Source: Marasmitruncus massiliensis
GTDB lineage: Bacteria > Bacillota > Clostridia > Oscillospirales > Ruminococcaceae
Assembly: GCF_900186535.1 (NCBI RefSeq)
Contig: NZ_FYDE01000005.1
Span: 1,154,895-1,218,894, forward strand
Length of the DNA stretch: 64,000 nt
Direction of reading: 5' to 3'
In this document: one piece after another, positions 24,444 through 34,538 of the stretch
How positions within the stretch are numbered: position 1 is the first letter of the stretch
Layout: every line of letters begins with the position of its first letter
Made by a program: the position numbers and the translations under genes
Notes under the pieces: model-generated
What the model was told of the DNA's origin: nothing
The model's database searches: none
Seen by the model: only the letters and a program-made list of their open reading frames with translations

Positions 24444-25658
24444 ATGGAACAAATTAAATGGGCGGCTAACCGGATGCCCAAATCCGACGACAAACAACTT
24501 GGCATTATGTCTTTGGAAAATATCGCAAAGGCCAGAAAATTTCACGATAGTTTTCCGCAGTACGCGGTGACTCCGCTGGCTGAGCTGAAAAATATGGCGG
24601 AACACCTCGGTCTGGGAGACCTTTTTGTGAAAGATGAGTCATACCGGTTTGGCCTGAATGCGTTCAAAGTGCTGGGAGGTTCCTTTGCCATGGCCCGGTA
24701 CATTGCGCAGCAGCTTGGCCGCGATGTGTCTGAAATGACCTACGATTACCTGACCTCCGACAAACTCAGGCAGGAGTTCGGCCAGGCCACCTTCTTTACC
24801 GCCACCGACGGAAACCATGGGCGCGGTGTTGCATGGGCTGCCAATAAACTTGGCCAGAAATCCGTTGTGCATATGCCGAAAGGCAGTACGCAGACCCGTT
24901 TTGACAATATCGCCAAAGAAGGCGCAAAGGTAACCATTGAGGAAGTCAACTACGACGACTGTGTGCGCATGGCGGCCGCGGAAGCCGCGCAGACCCCGCG
25001 AGGCGTTGTGGTGCAGGATACCGCGTGGGAAGGCTATGAGGAGATTCCCGCATGGATCATGCAGGGCTACGGCACAATGGCGTCCGAAGCCGCCGAGCAG
25101 CTGAAAGCGGCCGGCGTGGACCGCCCGACCCATATTTTCGTGCAGGCGGGCGTCGGCTCTCTTGCGGGCGCGATGCAGGGCTATTTTGCAAACCTGTTCC
25201 CGGATTGCTGCCCCACAACAATTATTATGGAAGCACAGGCCGCCGACTGCCTGTATCGGGGCGCGGTCGCCGCGGACGGAAACCTGCGCATTGTGGACGG
25301 CGATCTGCAGACAATTATGGCGGGCCTCGCCTGCGGCGAGCCGAACACCATTTCCTGGGATATTCTGAAAAACCACAGCAGCTTCTTTGTCTCCTGCCCC
25401 GACTGGGTGGCTGCCAAAGGCATGCGGATGCTCGGCGCGCCCTGCAAAGGCGATCCGCAGGTGGTTTCCGGAGAATCCGGCGCGGTGGGAATGGGCCTGA
25501 TTGCAACCTTAATGGAGAATGACCTTTATAAAGAACTGCGCGAGGCAATCGGACTTCATAAAAACAGCAAAGTGCTCATGTTCTCCACCGAAGGGGATAC
25601 CGACCCGGAAAACTACCGCAGAATTGTCTGGGAAGGCGGATATGCGACCACAAAGTAA
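24444..25658 (+). CDS. ygeX: Diaminopropionate ammonia-lyase YgeX
   Basis: A 404-residue PLP enzyme of the fold-type II family that converts 2,3-diaminopropionate to pyruvate and two ammonia. The PLP-lysine motif is SYRFGLNAFKVLGG, with Lys about residue 75. TATDGNHGRGVAWAA near 115 binds the substrate carboxylate, and QAGVGSLAGAMQGYF near 235 is the glycine-rich phosphate loop. GGGAGGAA precedes the ATG. It heads a four-gene unit ygeX-ygeY-ygeW-arcC matching the E. coli order. Its aminoacrylate intermediate links it to the ridA gene at 2.1 kb. Confidence 0.94.
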   Translation: MEQIKWAANRMPKSDDKQLGIMSLENIAKARKFHDSFPQYAVTPLAELKNMAEHLGLGDLFVKDESYRFGLNAFKVLGGSFAMARYIAQQLGRDVSEMTYDYLTSDKLRQEFGQATFFTATDGNHGRGVAWAANKLGQKSVVHMPKGSTQTRFDNIAKEGAKVTIEEVNYDDCVRMAAAEAAQTPRGVVVQDTAWEGYEEIPAWIMQGYGTMASEAAEQLKAAGVDRPTHIFVQAGVGSLAGAMQGYFANLFPDCCPTTIIMEAQAADCLYRGAVAADGNLRIVDGDLQTIMAGLACGEPNTISWDILKNHSSFFVSCPDWVAAKGMRMLGAPCKGDPQVVSGESGAVGMGLIATLMENDLYKELREAIGLHKNSKVLMFSTEGDTDPENYRRIVWEGGYATTK

Positions 25659-25703
25659 ATGAAACCTTTTGAAATACTGAAAACAAGTAAGGAGCGGTTT
25701 ATC

Positions 25704-27017
25704 ATGGATTTGAACAAAATTAAGGCAGCGGCGGAAGGCTATCGCGCCGACATGACAAAATTCCTGCGTGACCTTGTTGCGATTCCCGGAGAAAGCTGCG
25801 GCGAAGAGGGGCACATCAAGCGCATTGAAGCGGAAATGAAAAAACTGGGCTTTGACAAAGTAGTCATCGACCCGATGGGCAACGTGCTTGGCTATATGGG
25901 CACCGGAAAAACCCTCATCGGTTATGATGCCCACATTGACACCGTCGGAATCGGAAATAAAAGCAACTGGAAATTTGATCCCTACCAGGGTATTGAAAAT
26001 GAAACCGAAATCGGCGGCCGCGGCACTTCCGACCAGCTGGGCGGAATCGTATCCGCTGTCTACGGCGCTAAGATCATGAAAGATCTTGGGCTGCTTACCG
26101 ACCAATATACCGTCCTTGTAACCGGTACGGTTCAGGAGGAAGACTGCGATGGGCTTTGCTGGCAGTACATTATCAATGAGGATCAGGTTCGCCCGGAATT
26201 CGTGGTATCCACCGAGCCGACCGACGGCGGCATCTACCGTGGACAGCGCGGACGCATGGAAATCCGCATCGACGTCAAGGGCGTTTCCTGCCACGGCTCC
26301 GCTCCGGAGCGCGGCGATAACGCGATCTATAAAATGGCCGACATCCTGCAGAATGTGCGTGCTCTGAATGAGAACGATGCGGAAGATAGCACTGAAATTA
26401 AGGGCCTCGTTAAGATGCTCGATGAGAAATACAACAAAGAGTGGAAGGAAGCCCGTTTCCTTGGCCGCGGCACCGTTACCGCCAGCGAAATTTTCTTCAC
26501 TTCTCCTTCCCGCTGTGCTGTGGCGGATTCCTGCTCGGTTTCTCTGGACCGCCGCATGACCGCCGGCGAAACATGGGAAAGCTGCCTGGAGGAAATCCGC
26601 GCGCTGCCTGCCTGCAAAAAATACGGCGACGATGTAAAAGTCAGTATGTATCAGTATGAGCGTCCGTCCTGGACCAATCTGGTCTATCCGATCGAATGCT
26701 ACTTCCCGACATGGGTCATTCCCGAGGACCACAAAGTCACCCGCGCAGTGGAAGAAGCTTACAAAGGCCTGTATGGCGATTCCCGTATCGGATGCCCGGC
26801 CACCGAGCAGATGCGCAAGGCCCGCCCGCTGACCGATAAATGGACCTTTTCCACCAACGGCGTTTCCATCATGGGCCGCAACGGGATTCCCTGCATCGGC
26901 TTCGGCCCCGGCGCGGAGGCGCAGGCTCACGCTCCCAACGAAATCACATGGAAAGACGACCTCGTCACATGCGCAGCTGTTTATGCCGCTCTGCCCGCCA
27001 TCTACTGCAACAAATAA
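25704..27017 (+). CDS. ygeY: YgeY family M20 metallohydrolase
   Basis: A 437-residue zinc hydrolase of the M20/ArgE-DapE family. The metal motif YDAHIDTVG has His and Asp at about 77 and 79. TVQEEDCDG near 150 holds the catalytic and metal Glu pair, STEPTDG near 175 a further ligand, and [17 protein letters not shown] the dimerisation domain. The ATG at 25704 is chosen for AAGGAG 10 nt upstream. YgeY accompanies selenium/molybdenum hydroxylase and purine clusters. It probably removes an acyl or carbamoyl group to give diaminopropionate for YgeX, but the exact substrate is inferred. Confidence 0.92.
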   Translation: MDLNKIKAAAEGYRADMTKFLRDLVAIPGESCGEEGHIKRIEAEMKKLGFDKVVIDPMGNVLGYMGTGKTLIGYDAHIDTVGIGNKSNWKFDPYQGIENETEIGGRGTSDQLGGIVSAVYGAKIMKDLGLLTDQYTVLVTGTVQEEDCDGLCWQYIINEDQVRPEFVVSTEPTDGGIYRGQRGRMEIRIDVKGVSCHGSAPERGDNAIYKMADILQNVRALNENDAEDSTEIKGLVKMLDEKYNKEWKEARFLGRGTVTASEIFFTSPSRCAVADSCSVSLDRRMTAGETWESCLEEIRALPACKKYGDDVKVSMYQYERPSWTNLVYPIECYFPTWVIPEDHKVTRAVEEAYKGLYGDSRIGCPATEQMRKARPLTDKWTFSTNGVSIMGRNGIPCIGFGPGAEAQAHAPNEITWKDDLVTCAAVYAALPAIYCNK

Positions 27018-27085
27018 TTGTTCAGTCAGATAGAGTTCGCTTCATTACAATCAGTTCAAACAAATGAAACAAAGGGGTTATAAAA

Positions 27086-28285
27086 ATGGATCAGAAACTG
27101 CAGGCCTATATTGACAAACTGAATAAACTCAACTTTAAAGACATGTACAACGGCGACTTCTTCCTCACCTGGGAAAAGAGTGACGACGAACTGGAAGCTG
27201 TTTTTACCGTAGCCGACGCGCTGCGCTATATGCGTGAAAACAACATCTCCACCAAAATTTTCGAGAGCGGCCTCGGCATCTCCCTTTTCCGCGACAACTC
27301 CACCCGCACTCGATTCTCCTTTGCTTCCGCCTGCAATCTGCTGGGTCTGGAAGTGCAGGACCTCGACGAGGGCAAATCCCAGATTGCGCACGGTGAAACC
27401 GTCCGCGAAACCGCGAACATGATCTCGTTTATGGCGGATGTCATCGGTATCCGCGACGATATGTATATCGGCAAAGGCAACCAGTATATGCATGACGTGG
27501 TTGACGCCGTTACAGAAGGCAACAAGGACGGCGTTCTCGAGCAGAAACCTACCCTTGTCAACCTGCAGTGCGACATTGACCATCCCACCCAGTGCATGGC
27601 GGATATGCTGCATATCATCCATGAATTCGGCGGCGTGGAAAACCTCAAGGGCAAAAAGGTTGCAATGACTTGGGCTTATTCCCCGTCCTATGGAAAGCCC
27701 CTTTCCGTTCCGCAGGGGGTTATCGGCCTGATGACCCGCTTCGGCATGGATGTTGTTCTGGCTCATCCGGAAGGCTATGAAGTCATGCCCGAAGTAGAAG
27801 AAGTGGCGAAAAAGAACGCTGCTGCCACCGGCGGCACCTTCGCCAAAACCAACAGCATGGCGGAAGCTTTCAAAGATGCCGACATTGTCTATCCGAAGAG
27901 CTGGGCTCCGTTCGCCGCTATGGAGAAGAGAACCAACCTCTATGCGGAAGGAGACAGCGAAGGGATCAAGAAGCTGGAAAAAGAGCTGCTCGCGCAGAAT
28001 GCGGAGCATAAAGACTGGTGTTGCACGGAAGAACTCATGAAGACCACAAAGGACGGCAAAGCGCTCTACCTGCACTGCCTGCCCGCCGACATCAACGATG
28101 TTTCCTGCAAGGACGGCGAAGTGGAGGCTTCCGTGTTCGACCGTTACCGCACACCGCTTTATAAAGAGGCTTCCTATAAGCCCTATATCATTGCGGCAAT
28201 GATCTTCCTTGCCAAATGCAAAGACCCGCAGGCGACACTGAAAGCGCTCGAAGAGCGCGGCATGGACCGCTGGCTCCAGAAATAA
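27086..28285 (+). CDS. ygeW: Knotted carbamoyltransferase YgeW
   Basis: A 399-residue member of the aspartate/ornithine carbamoyltransferase superfamily, knotted YgeW subfamily. The carbamoyl-phosphate motif is NSTRTRFS near residues 71-78, HPTQCMADMLHI near 170 is the second phosphate-site motif, and ALYLHCLPAD near 330 is the HCLP motif. Here it probably works in reverse, splitting a carbamoylated (ureido) intermediate with phosphate to give carbamoyl phosphate for the carbamate kinase next door. AAAGGGG precedes the ATG. Physiological substrate not determinable from sequence. Confidence 0.93.
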   Translation: MDQKLQAYIDKLNKLNFKDMYNGDFFLTWEKSDDELEAVFTVADALRYMRENNISTKIFESGLGISLFRDNSTRTRFSFASACNLLGLEVQDLDEGKSQIAHGETVRETANMISFMADVIGIRDDMYIGKGNQYMHDVVDAVTEGNKDGVLEQKPTLVNLQCDIDHPTQCMADMLHIIHEFGGVENLKGKKVAMTWAYSPSYGKPLSVPQGVIGLMTRFGMDVVLAHPEGYEVMPEVEEVAKKNAAATGGTFAKTNSMAEAFKDADIVYPKSWAPFAAMEKRTNLYAEGDSEGIKKLEKELLAQNAEHKDWCCTEELMKTTKDGKALYLHCLPADINDVSCKDGEVEASVFDRYRTPLYKEASYKPYIIAAMIFLAKCKDPQATLKALEERGMDRWLQK

Positions 28286-28324
28286 TCACGCTGTCAGTCC
28301 CTGCGATGCGTACCTGATACAACT

Positions 28325-28376
28325 GGCTCACCTGCATAATGCCTCTGGGTTCTTGTGGGTGAGCCTTGTTATTTTT
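28325..28376 (+). terminator. Hairpin between ygeW and arcC
   Basis: GGCTCACC (28325-28332) pairs with GGTGAGCC (28358-28365) across a 25-nt loop, followed by TTGTTATTTTT. It may reduce but not abolish read-through into arcC 49 nt later. Confidence 0.6.
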
Positions 28377-28414
28377 AAAAATACATTGAAATAACAGATA
28401 GGTGGTTTCATAGA

Positions 28415-29347
28415 ATGGGAAAAAAAATCGTCATTGCGCTGGGCGGAAACGCGCTGGGCAATAATCTGCCGGAGCAGATGGTTGCAGTCAAGGAGACTGC
28501 GAAAGCAATTGCCGATCTGATTGAAGAAGGCCATGAGGTCGTGGTATCTCACGGTAACGGCCCGCAGGTAGGCATGATTCAGAAAGCGATGACCTGGCTT
28601 GCAAAAAACGACAGCAAATATACGCTGGCACCCTTGTCGGTCTGTGTGGCAATGAGCCAGGGCTATATCGGCTATGACCTGCAAAACGCGCTTCGGGAAG
28701 AACTGCTGAACCGCGGCATCAAAAAAGCGGTTTCCACTGTATTGACGCAGGTCGCTGTCGACCCCGAGGACCCGGCGTTCCAAAACCCCACAAAGCCGAT
28801 CGGTGCGTTTATGAGCAAAGAGGAAGCGGATCAGCTGATTGCAAAAGGCGACCATGTGGTGGAAGATGCCGGCCGCGGTTATCGCCGTGTCGTAGCCTCT
28901 CCAAGGCCCAGGGATATTGTGGAGCTGGACGTTGTCAAAGCGCTGCTGGAGTCGGGTCAGGTGGTCATCGCCTGCGGCGGCGGCGGAATCCCTGTGATTG
29001 AGCAGGGGAACCATCTGAAAGGCGTACCCGCTGTCATCGACAAGGACTTTGCAAGCTGCCGTATGGCGCAGCTGATTCAGGCGGATTGCCTGATTATTCT
29101 GACCGCGGTGGAGAAGGTGGCTGTCAACTTCGGAAAACCGAATCAGATGTGGCTGAGCGATATTACACCGGAGCTTGCCCGCGAATATATCGCGGAGGGA
29201 CATTTTGCGCCCGGCTCCATGCTCCCCAAGGTGGAAGCCGCGGTGGAGTTCGCCGAGTCCGCACCCGGCCGTTATGCGCTGATTACATTGCTGGAAAAGG
29301 CAAAGGACGGTATCGCCGGAAAGACCGGCACGACCATCCATCAATAA
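28415..29347 (+). CDS. arcC: Carbamate kinase
   Basis: A 310-residue amino-acid-kinase-fold enzyme that makes ATP from ADP and carbamoyl phosphate. Recognisable segments are IALGGNALG near residues 6-14, VVSHGNGPQVGM near 45-55, YRRVVASPRP near 152 and CGGGGIPV near 187. In the purine pathway it is the energy-conserving step (E. coli yqeA counterpart). AGGTGG precedes the ATG. A terminator follows, closing the unit that started at ygeX. Confidence 0.94.
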   Translation: MGKKIVIALGGNALGNNLPEQMVAVKETAKAIADLIEEGHEVVVSHGNGPQVGMIQKAMTWLAKNDSKYTLAPLSVCVAMSQGYIGYDLQNALREELLNRGIKKAVSTVLTQVAVDPEDPAFQNPTKPIGAFMSKEEADQLIAKGDHVVEDAGRGYRRVVASPRPRDIVELDVVKALLESGQVVIACGGGGIPVIEQGNHLKGVPAVIDKDFASCRMAQLIQADCLIILTAVEKVAVNFGKPNQMWLSDITPELAREYIAEGHFAPGSMLPKVEAAVEFAESAPGRYALITLLEKAKDGIAGKTGTTIHQ

Positions 29348-29359
29348 GGCTGACCTGTC

Positions 29360-29390
29360 AGAGAACCGCTCCTTTTGGGGCGGTTCTGTT
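29360..29390 (+). terminator. Terminator after arcC
   Basis: An 11-bp stem (29362-29372 with 29377-29387, loop TTTT) followed by a short T-containing stretch. It ends the ygeX-arcC unit. Confidence 0.75.
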
Positions 29391-29457
29391 GCGCTTTCGG
29401 GGAATTTTGTGTTATTCTGATAGCATCAGGATAACATGTGATTGGAAGTGAAAACGT

Positions 29458-29847
29458 ATGACAACGGTGGCAGCAGCCGTTTTGAAAAATGAACAGGGTG
29501 AAATCCTCATCTGCCAGCGCGGTGCGGGCGGCAGCTGTGCGTATTTGTGGGAATTCCCGGGAGGGAAACTGGAGCCCGGCGAAACGCTTGAACAGTGTGC
29601 AGTTCGCGAGTGCAGGGAAGAATTGAATGTCGATATCGCAGTAAAGGGTGTTTTGTCGGAAAGCGTTTATGAATATCCGGAAAGAAAAATTCAATTTACA
29701 TTTTTTTCTTCTGAAATCAAACAGGGAAATCCGCTGCTCAAAGTACACAGTGCAATAAAATGGGTGAAGCCGGCGGAACTGAAACAGTATCCGTTCTGTC
29801 CGGCAGATCAGGAACTTGTGGAAAGTTTAAGTCAAAATAGCGAATAA
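29458..29847 (+). CDS. mutT: NUDIX hydrolase, MutT-like
   Basis: A 129-residue Nudix protein. The Nudix box spans about residues 38-60: GKLEPGE, then CAVRECREELNV with the metal-binding Glu residues. The N-terminal TTVAAAVLKNEQGEILICQR and overall length match MutT/8-oxo-dGTP diphosphatases. It would remove oxidised nucleotides such as 8-oxo-dGTP. It is a single gene just after the purine locus; a role there is possible but unsupported. Confidence 0.88.
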   Translation: MTTVAAAVLKNEQGEILICQRGAGGSCAYLWEFPGGKLEPGETLEQCAVRECREELNVDIAVKGVLSESVYEYPERKIQFTFFSSEIKQGNPLLKVHSAIKWVKPAELKQYPFCPADQELVESLSQNSE

Positions 29848-29901
29848 GTCTTCGCATGTCCCGTTTGCTTTCGGATATACTAAAACCGAGGTGATTAGAA
29901 C

Positions 29902-30141
29902 ATGTCAAAGGAAAGCGCTTATTTTATTGTGGAAAATGTCAACGGAAAACACGATATGAAAGAAGTGAAAAACACACTCGACCAGCTGCATGGCGTAAAG
30001 TCAGTCAGTATCAATCCGCAGCATCATCTGGTTGCTGTGGACTATGACAGTTCCGGTACCTCCTATGACGAAATCGAACATTCCCTCAACAAAATCGGAC
30101 ATCAGGTGGTTGCTGACGCAAGCAATATTATTACGCGATAA
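29902..30141 (+). CDS. Heavy-metal-associated-domain-like protein lacking metal cysteines
   Basis: A 79-residue ferredoxin-like (beta-alpha-beta-beta-alpha-beta) protein of HMA/CopZ type: VENVNGKHDMKEVKNTLDQL, then GVKSVSINPQHHLVAVDYDSSG. The usual CxxC copper site is replaced and there is no cysteine at all. It therefore probably does not carry metal by the CopZ mechanism. GAGGTGATTAG lies before the ATG. Strong terminator downstream. Function unknown. Confidence 0.8.
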   Translation: MSKESAYFIVENVNGKHDMKEVKNTLDQLHGVKSVSINPQHHLVAVDYDSSGTSYDEIEHSLNKIGHQVVADASNIITR

Positions 30142-30209
30142 GTTCACCAATGAAATCCTGGTCTTTTCCATTTTTTAATCATCCAGTAAAAATCAGGAAA
30201 ATTTTTATC

Positions 30210-30249
30210 AGAGAATATCAAGAAACCCTCTTGATATTCTCTTTTTTTT
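30210..30249 (+). terminator. Strong terminator after the HMA-like gene
   Basis: A perfect 14-bp stem (30210-30223 with 30229-30242), loop AACCC, then at least seven T. Confidence 0.92.
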
Positions 30250-30365
30250 GTCGATAAAATAAATAATTGGTTTCCTAATGATGTTGCAGGTTGCTTTGTG
30301 AATGATGGCCTGCGGCATATTTTGCAAGCCGTATGTGTTACACAAAGAAACGGAGGAGCTTTCTT

Positions 30366-32399
30366 ATGAAATCCTTAGAGCGGAAATTAACGGTAATCAT
30401 TGTCGCGATTCTTGTAGTGGTATTGGCGGCTACGCTTTCGGTGGGGCTGTTCACCAGCTACCAGGGAATGATTAAAAACGTGGAAACGGATTTGGAAGCG
30501 AGCAGCCTCATTGCAGACGAGGCAATTTCCGCAAATCTGGATTTGCTTAGACAGCAGGTGGAAATTCTGGCATCCTCCAATACGATGGAGGGTGCGGGCA
30601 GCACAAGGCTGAAGCTGGGTGTCCTTTTGTCCTATAAAGAGAAATACGGCTATCAGGACATCGCTTTGGTTGATGCCGAGGGCACGATTACTTCTACCAA
30701 CACTTCCATGAATAATAAGAACATAGCCGATAAGGACTATTTCCAGAAGGCGATACAGGGGCAGTCGGTCATTTCCTCTACGGAGCTGAACGACGAAGGT
30801 CAGGCAACGATTATGGTCTGTGCTCCAAACAGCGACAGGAAGCTCCTGGTGCTGGCCATGCTGGACGGCAATACGTTTTCCGAAATGATCAGCGGAGTGC
30901 GCATTGGCGAGACGGGCAGTGTCTTTATGGTCGATAATACAGGAACCATCATTGCGCATAAAGATCCCGCGCTCATTCAGGGGCGGCGGAATTTTGCGGT
31001 GGAGGGCCAGCAGGATGCTTCTCTGTCCTCGGTTGGCAAGGTGTTTGAAAAAATGGTTGCGGGCGAAAGCAATGTGGGACGTTATTTCTATGAGGGCGTT
31101 GAGAAACTCTGTTATTACCGCCCGGTATCCCGCTCTGAAGGCTGGGCGCTGTGTATTTCCGCCCCTGTCGGTGAGATGACTTCTTCCATCCGGGTGGCTA
31201 TTTTTGGGCAAGTGATTGCCGCTCTGGTAATGCTCATTATTGCGTTTATTATCATGAACAGGGTTTCCAAAAAAATTGCCGTGCCGATTGTCAAAATTAC
31301 AAAGCGTATGGAACTGCTTGCAGAAGGGGATCTTTCTACAGAGGTTCCTGTTATTAAGTCGAAAGATGAAGTGGGCGTTCTTACCCGCAGTGTCGCGGAG
31401 ACAGTTGTAACGCTGAGACAATATATTGCAGAGATATCTGAAATTTTAGGAAGCGTTGCGGCGGGGAATCTGAATGTCACAGTTTCAGAGAACTTTAAAG
31501 GCGAGTTTGTACAGTTGGGAGAATCTCTCAACAACATTGTCAAATCGGTAAGCAGCGCTATGGCGGATATCGGACGTGCGGCCGATCAGGTGTCCAGCGG
31601 AGCGGGACAGGTGTCCGGCGGAGCACAGGCCCTTTCTCAGGGTGCTACGGAACAGGCCAGCTCGGTAGAAGAACTTGCCGCTACCATCAATGAAATTTCC
31701 GCGCAGATCCAGAAGACTGCGGAGTTTGCAAACCATGCCAGAGGGGAAACCAATAAGGCTGGCGCAGAGATTGAAAAGAGCAACAGCGAAATGCATGAAA
31801 TGACGCTCGCAATGAGCAACATCAGCAATAAATCCGGCGAGATTGCGAAAATCATTAAAACCATTGAGGATATCGCGTTCCAGACCAATATTCTTGCGCT
31901 GAACGCGGCGGTGGAAGCGGCCCGCGCGGGCGCGGCCGGCAAAGGCTTCGCGGTTGTCGCGGATGAAGTACGCAACCTGGCGGGCAAGAGTGCGGATGCC
32001 GCCAAGAATACCACAGAACTGATTGAAGGTACTGTGAAGGCGGTTGACGATGGGACAAAGATCGCGGACCGTACGGCTAAGTCCCTGTCTGCGGCAGTTA
32101 CGATTGTACATGATGTTGTGGAATCGGTTGACCGCATTTCCGAGGCGGCAAACCATCAGGCGGAGTCCATTACACAGGTTACGTCGGGCGTCGACCAGAT
32201 TTCCGGCGTTGTACAAACCAACTCGGCAACTGCTGAAGAGAGTGCCGCAGCCAGTGAGGAACTTTCCGGCCAGGCGCAGGTGCTTAAAAATCTGGTTGGC
32301 CTGTTCCACCTTAAGGATCAGGAATCTGCGGAAGAACCCGCCGAAGAAGAAGCCGGTGAGCTTATCTGGACGACGGAAGATGCCGACTCCAAATATTAA
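30366..32399 (+). CDS. Methyl-accepting chemotaxis protein with dCache-type sensor
   Basis: A 677-residue chemoreceptor. A transmembrane segment is near 8-30, then an extracellular dCache-like domain to about 270 ([19 protein letters not shown]), a second transmembrane segment near 285-303, HAMP near 304-360, and a long cytoplasmic coiled-coil. The signalling tip [20 protein letters not shown] near 500-520 is unmistakable. The ATG at 30366 follows GGAGGAG. The dCache fold suggests a small organic ligand such as an amino acid, carboxylate or purine; which one cannot be read. It implies a motile or once motile cell. Confidence 0.92.
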   Translation: MKSLERKLTVIIVAILVVVLAATLSVGLFTSYQGMIKNVETDLEASSLIADEAISANLDLLRQQVEILASSNTMEGAGSTRLKLGVLLSYKEKYGYQDIALVDAEGTITSTNTSMNNKNIADKDYFQKAIQGQSVISSTELNDEGQATIMVCAPNSDRKLLVLAMLDGNTFSEMISGVRIGETGSVFMVDNTGTIIAHKDPALIQGRRNFAVEGQQDASLSSVGKVFEKMVAGESNVGRYFYEGVEKLCYYRPVSRSEGWALCISAPVGEMTSSIRVAIFGQVIAALVMLIIAFIIMNRVSKKIAVPIVKITKRMELLAEGDLSTEVPVIKSKDEVGVLTRSVAETVVTLRQYIAEISEILGSVAAGNLNVTVSENFKGEFVQLGESLNNIVKSVSSAMADIGRAADQVSSGAGQVSGGAQALSQGATEQASSVEELAATINEISAQIQKTAEFANHARGETNKAGAEIEKSNSEMHEMTLAMSNISNKSGEIAKIIKTIEDIAFQTNILALNAAVEAARAGAAGKGFAVVADEVRNLAGKSADAAKNTTELIEGTVKAVDDGTKIADRTAKSLSAAVTIVHDVVESVDRISEAANHQAESITQVTSGVDQISGVVQTNSATAEESAAASEELSGQAQVLKNLVGLFHLKDQESAEEPAEEEAGELIWTTEDADSKY

Positions 32400-32414
32400 G
32401 CGGAACTTCAATTG

Positions 32415-32456
32415 AAATCCCCATCCAAAATCCCCATTTTCGGATGGGGATTTTTT
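32415..32456 (+). terminator. Terminator after the chemoreceptor gene
   Basis: A 12-bp stem (32415-32426 with 32442-32453) containing CCCCATCC/GGATGGGG, followed by a T-run. Confidence 0.88.
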
Positions 32457-32506
32457 ATGGCTGAATGCTGCCCTGCCGCAAAAAAATACTGCTGAAAGGA
32501 ATAGAC

Positions 32507-33394
32507 ATGCGAGCGAAAGGAATTGGTTATACGATTTTATCCGCGTTGCTGTTCGGCGTAACTCCGGTTTTGGCAACGCTATCTTATCAGCTTGGAAGCA
32601 ATGCTGTAACTTTGACTTTTTACAGGAATTTAATGGTCACCCCCATTCTTTTCATGATCCTTTTGATCCGTAAAACGGAACTGCGTGTCACGAAAAAACA
32701 ATTTTTGGAAATCCTGGCGGTTGGAATCCTGGGACGTGGTGTGACCACACTGATGCTTTACTCGGCGTACTCGTATATCGGAATCAGCACCTCGACAACC
32801 CTGCACTTTCTTTATCCGGTATTTGTCGCTTTGATCTGCCGCATCTTTTATCGCGAAAAGCTTGGGATGATCCGCCTGATCGCTTTAGCTTGCGCGGTCG
32901 TCGGAGTTCTCCTTTTCATGGAACATGGCGAAAGCCTTACACTTTCCGGGACGTTTCTCGCGGCCGGGTCGGGACTGACCTATGCCATTTATATGGTTGG
33001 CGTGGATAAGCTTGGACTCAAAGAAATTGATCCATTTAAGCTTTCGTTCTATATGGCGGCCGCAGTCGCGGCCGGGATGTTGCTTTATGACTTCCCCGGC
33101 GGGAAAATTGTTTTTATTCTGCCGATGAAGGTTTTTTTGTATACCTTTATTTTGGCGGTTTCCACTTCATTCTTTGCCGTTGCGCTCCTGCAAATCGGAA
33201 TTAAATATCTCAGCGCGACAACGGCGGCATTATTCAGTTTGTTTGAACCGATATGCGGCAGTTTGACAGGCACTTTTTTTCTCAACGAACCGATGACTAT
33301 GTCCAAAGTGGCTGGAAGTGGGATCATCCTGTCTGCCGCAGTGATTTTAGCTATAGCCGGGAAAAATTCTGGCAGGCGCAGAACAGCGGATTAA
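32507..33394 (+). CDS. EamA/DMT family transporter
   Basis: A 295-residue protein with ten hydrophobic segments arranged as two EamA repeats (about 5-140 and 150-285), the layout of the drug/metabolite transporter superfamily. The second repeat ends with FSLFEPICGSLTGTFFLNEP, a typical EamA signature. The start at 32507 is chosen for AAGGAAT 6 nt upstream. It exports or imports an unknown small metabolite. Confidence 0.85.
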   Translation: MRAKGIGYTILSALLFGVTPVLATLSYQLGSNAVTLTFYRNLMVTPILFMILLIRKTELRVTKKQFLEILAVGILGRGVTTLMLYSAYSYIGISTSTTLHFLYPVFVALICRIFYREKLGMIRLIALACAVVGVLLFMEHGESLTLSGTFLAAGSGLTYAIYMVGVDKLGLKEIDPFKLSFYMAAAVAAGMLLYDFPGGKIVFILPMKVFLYTFILAVSTSFFAVALLQIGIKYLSATTAALFSLFEPICGSLTGTFFLNEPMTMSKVAGSGIILSAAVILAIAGKNSGRRRTAD

Positions 33395-33589
33395 GATCTT
33401 TGTGTGTACCTTAGCAATTGAAGAAAATTTTATTTCACATTTTTATGCTTGCTTATTTTCAATAGAATTATAGAATCTGTTTAGAGATCGTTAAAAATTT
33501 CATTTATTTTTCCAAATTTATCCTAAATCAGAAATAAATACTTTGGTTTCCTCCATAAAGTACGATGTATTAATTAGTGGAGGGTATCT

Positions 33590-34435
33590 ATGAAGAAATT
33601 ATTTTTTACAATAAACGTTATTATAACTCTGGCAATTTGCAGTGTTTATCTTTCCGGCTGTTCTCTTGTAACCACTTTACTTCGGGATGAAAAAGTCGAG
33701 GTTATGGATTTTAACCAGCCGCTGGAATTGAAAAAACCGGTTCAGCCGGTCAAAAAGAATCCCAGTATTCTTTTTATTGGAAACAGCTTCACTTATTATC
33801 ATGAACTTCCGTCAGTGTTTTTGGAACTTTCCGTGAGCGGGGGCTTCGAACCGGATATCTATGATTTGACGGCCGGGTCCTATCGGCTCCAAATGTTCGC
33901 GGATGAGAACGACGAAGTGGGCTCTCAGGTCTATGACGCGCTGAAAAACTACAAATGGGATTATGTTGTTTTGCAGGAACAGAGCCGGATTCCGGCCATG
34001 GCACCGGAGGATCTGATGTATCCCGCCGCAAGGACTTTGGACACGATGATTCATCAGGCAAACGGGGAGACAGTCTTCTTCATGACCTGGGCCTATAAGG
34101 AAGGCGACAGCTACGAGGTATTCGGTAAGGAACATACAAACACACGGGAAGAGATGCAGACAAAGCTGGCACAAGGCTACATAAAGATTGCTGATGAACT
34201 GGATTCCATGCTTGTTCCTGCCGGTATCGCTTTTATAAGATGTGCTTCCCAACATCCGGATATTGAATTATGGGATGAGGATCTCAACCACTCCTCTCCC
34301 GCGGGGACCTACCTGACGGCATGTGTTTTTTATGCCAGCTTGTTTGGCCAGTCGCCGGCAGGGTTGGCGTATACGGCGGAGGTGAACGCGCAGACTGCCG
34401 CAATTCTCCAGAGGTTGCCGCGGAAACGGTTCTGA
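33590..34435 (+). CDS. Lipoprotein with SGNH-hydrolase-like domain
   Basis: A 281-residue predicted lipoprotein. The signal peptide ends at LSGCS near residue 22-26, followed by a short tether. The domain starting near 65 has SILFIGNSFTYYHELP, the GNS block of SGNH/GDSL hydrolases. VVLQEQSRIP lies mid-domain, and the C-terminal DLNHSSPAGTYL resembles the Asp-x-x-His block. It may be an esterase acting on extracellular acyl groups. AGTGGAGG precedes the ATG; the 195-nt AT-rich region before it holds no other gene. Confidence 0.72.
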   Translation: MKKLFFTINVIITLAICSVYLSGCSLVTTLLRDEKVEVMDFNQPLELKKPVQPVKKNPSILFIGNSFTYYHELPSVFLELSVSGGFEPDIYDLTAGSYRLQMFADENDEVGSQVYDALKNYKWDYVVLQEQSRIPAMAPEDLMYPAARTLDTMIHQANGETVFFMTWAYKEGDSYEVFGKEHTNTREEMQTKLAQGYIKIADELDSMLVPAGIAFIRCASQHPDIELWDEDLNHSSPAGTYLTACVFYASLFGQSPAGLAYTAEVNAQTAAILQRLPRKRF

Positions 34436-34538
34436 CTGAATAAGTTCAGATCCTTGGCCTCATAGCGAAAGCCGTGTGGCTGTCAAATCGGTTTTTTATT
34501 TTCCAATAATAAAGATATTATTTTAGGAGGGTATTTTA

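Noticed and set aside
30142-30365. Sigma-D type motility promoter before the chemoreceptor
   Set aside because: A GTCGATAA-like string exists but no matching TAAA at the right distance.
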